Source of the DNA: Telmatactis stephensoni
Taxonomy: Eukaryota > Cnidaria > Anthozoa > Actiniaria > Isophelliidae
Length of the DNA stretch: 64,000 nucleotides
Reading direction: 5' to 3'
Assembly: GCA_029948255.1 (NCBI GenBank)
Contig: JALIZF010001914.1
Span: forward strand, 1,106,501 to 1,170,500
Below: more notes on the stretch, generated by a model. The model searched no databases. It had not been told where the DNA came from and was given only the letters and a program-made list of their open reading frames with translations. Numbering within the stretch: position 1 is the first letter of the stretch. The letters are not shown here.

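Noticed and set aside
1..64000. Prokaryotic-style system (operon, phage defence, CRISPR)
   Set aside because: Spliced exons with GT-AG borders throughout, an animal gene and dense eukaryotic transposons; no contiguous bacterial-type coding sequence.

Overview
This is one eukaryotic, probably animal, genomic window of about 38-40% GC by eye, dominated by a single intron-rich gene on the + strand. From splice sites, reading phase and remembered human neurofibromin I trace the NF1 orthologue (Ras GTPase-activating protein) from its start codon at 2074 to the right edge at 64000. It has 73 recognisable coding exons, about 7.66 kb of coding sequence (about 2,554 codons); the extreme C-terminus lies beyond the window. 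Short exons, intron positions shared with human NF1, and a dense load of small inverted-repeat transposons with CR1/L2-like, Penelope-like and SINE remnants suggest a slowly evolving invertebrate. A cnidarian such as a coral or sea anemone is my best guess, but that is inference.

Layout. 1-2073: upstream DNA with inverted-repeat elements and a probable 5' leader with two short uORFs. 2074-24467: N-terminal helical-repeat exons 1-28. 28005-31562: exons 29-34 leading into the GAP-related domain (GRD). 31868-36470: the GRD core, with the arginine finger in exon 36, the FLR motif in exon 39 and the catalytic-region lysine in exon 40. 36934-41760: the Sec14-PH lipid-binding module. 41833-64000: the C-terminal helical-repeat region. 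All exons join in frame except at one point: a short exon expected between exons 61 and 62 (about 62 nt, length 2 mod 3) cannot be found in intron 61 (48003-51605), which is crowded with transposon debris.

No other cellular gene is supported on either strand. The introns hold a rich nested transposon record: elements with TAG...CTA-like ends and 9-bp target duplications (MULE-like), three hAT-like CAGGGGCG elements with 5-bp duplications, a Harbinger-like element with a TTA duplication nested in another element, a SINE inserted with a 6-bp duplication into one arm of a palindromic element, a CR1/L2-like LINE in two pieces flanking exon 62, a minus-strand LINE split by a hAT-like element, two Penelope-like reverse-transcriptase scraps, a 1-kb palindrome, a perfect 51-bp-arm hairpin, and direct repeats flanking exons 20-21.

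I found no CRISPR array, operon, phage or defence system. The novelty is in gene architecture and transposon biology, not a new multi-gene system. All family names rest on motifs and terminal structure seen by eye; no database search was run.
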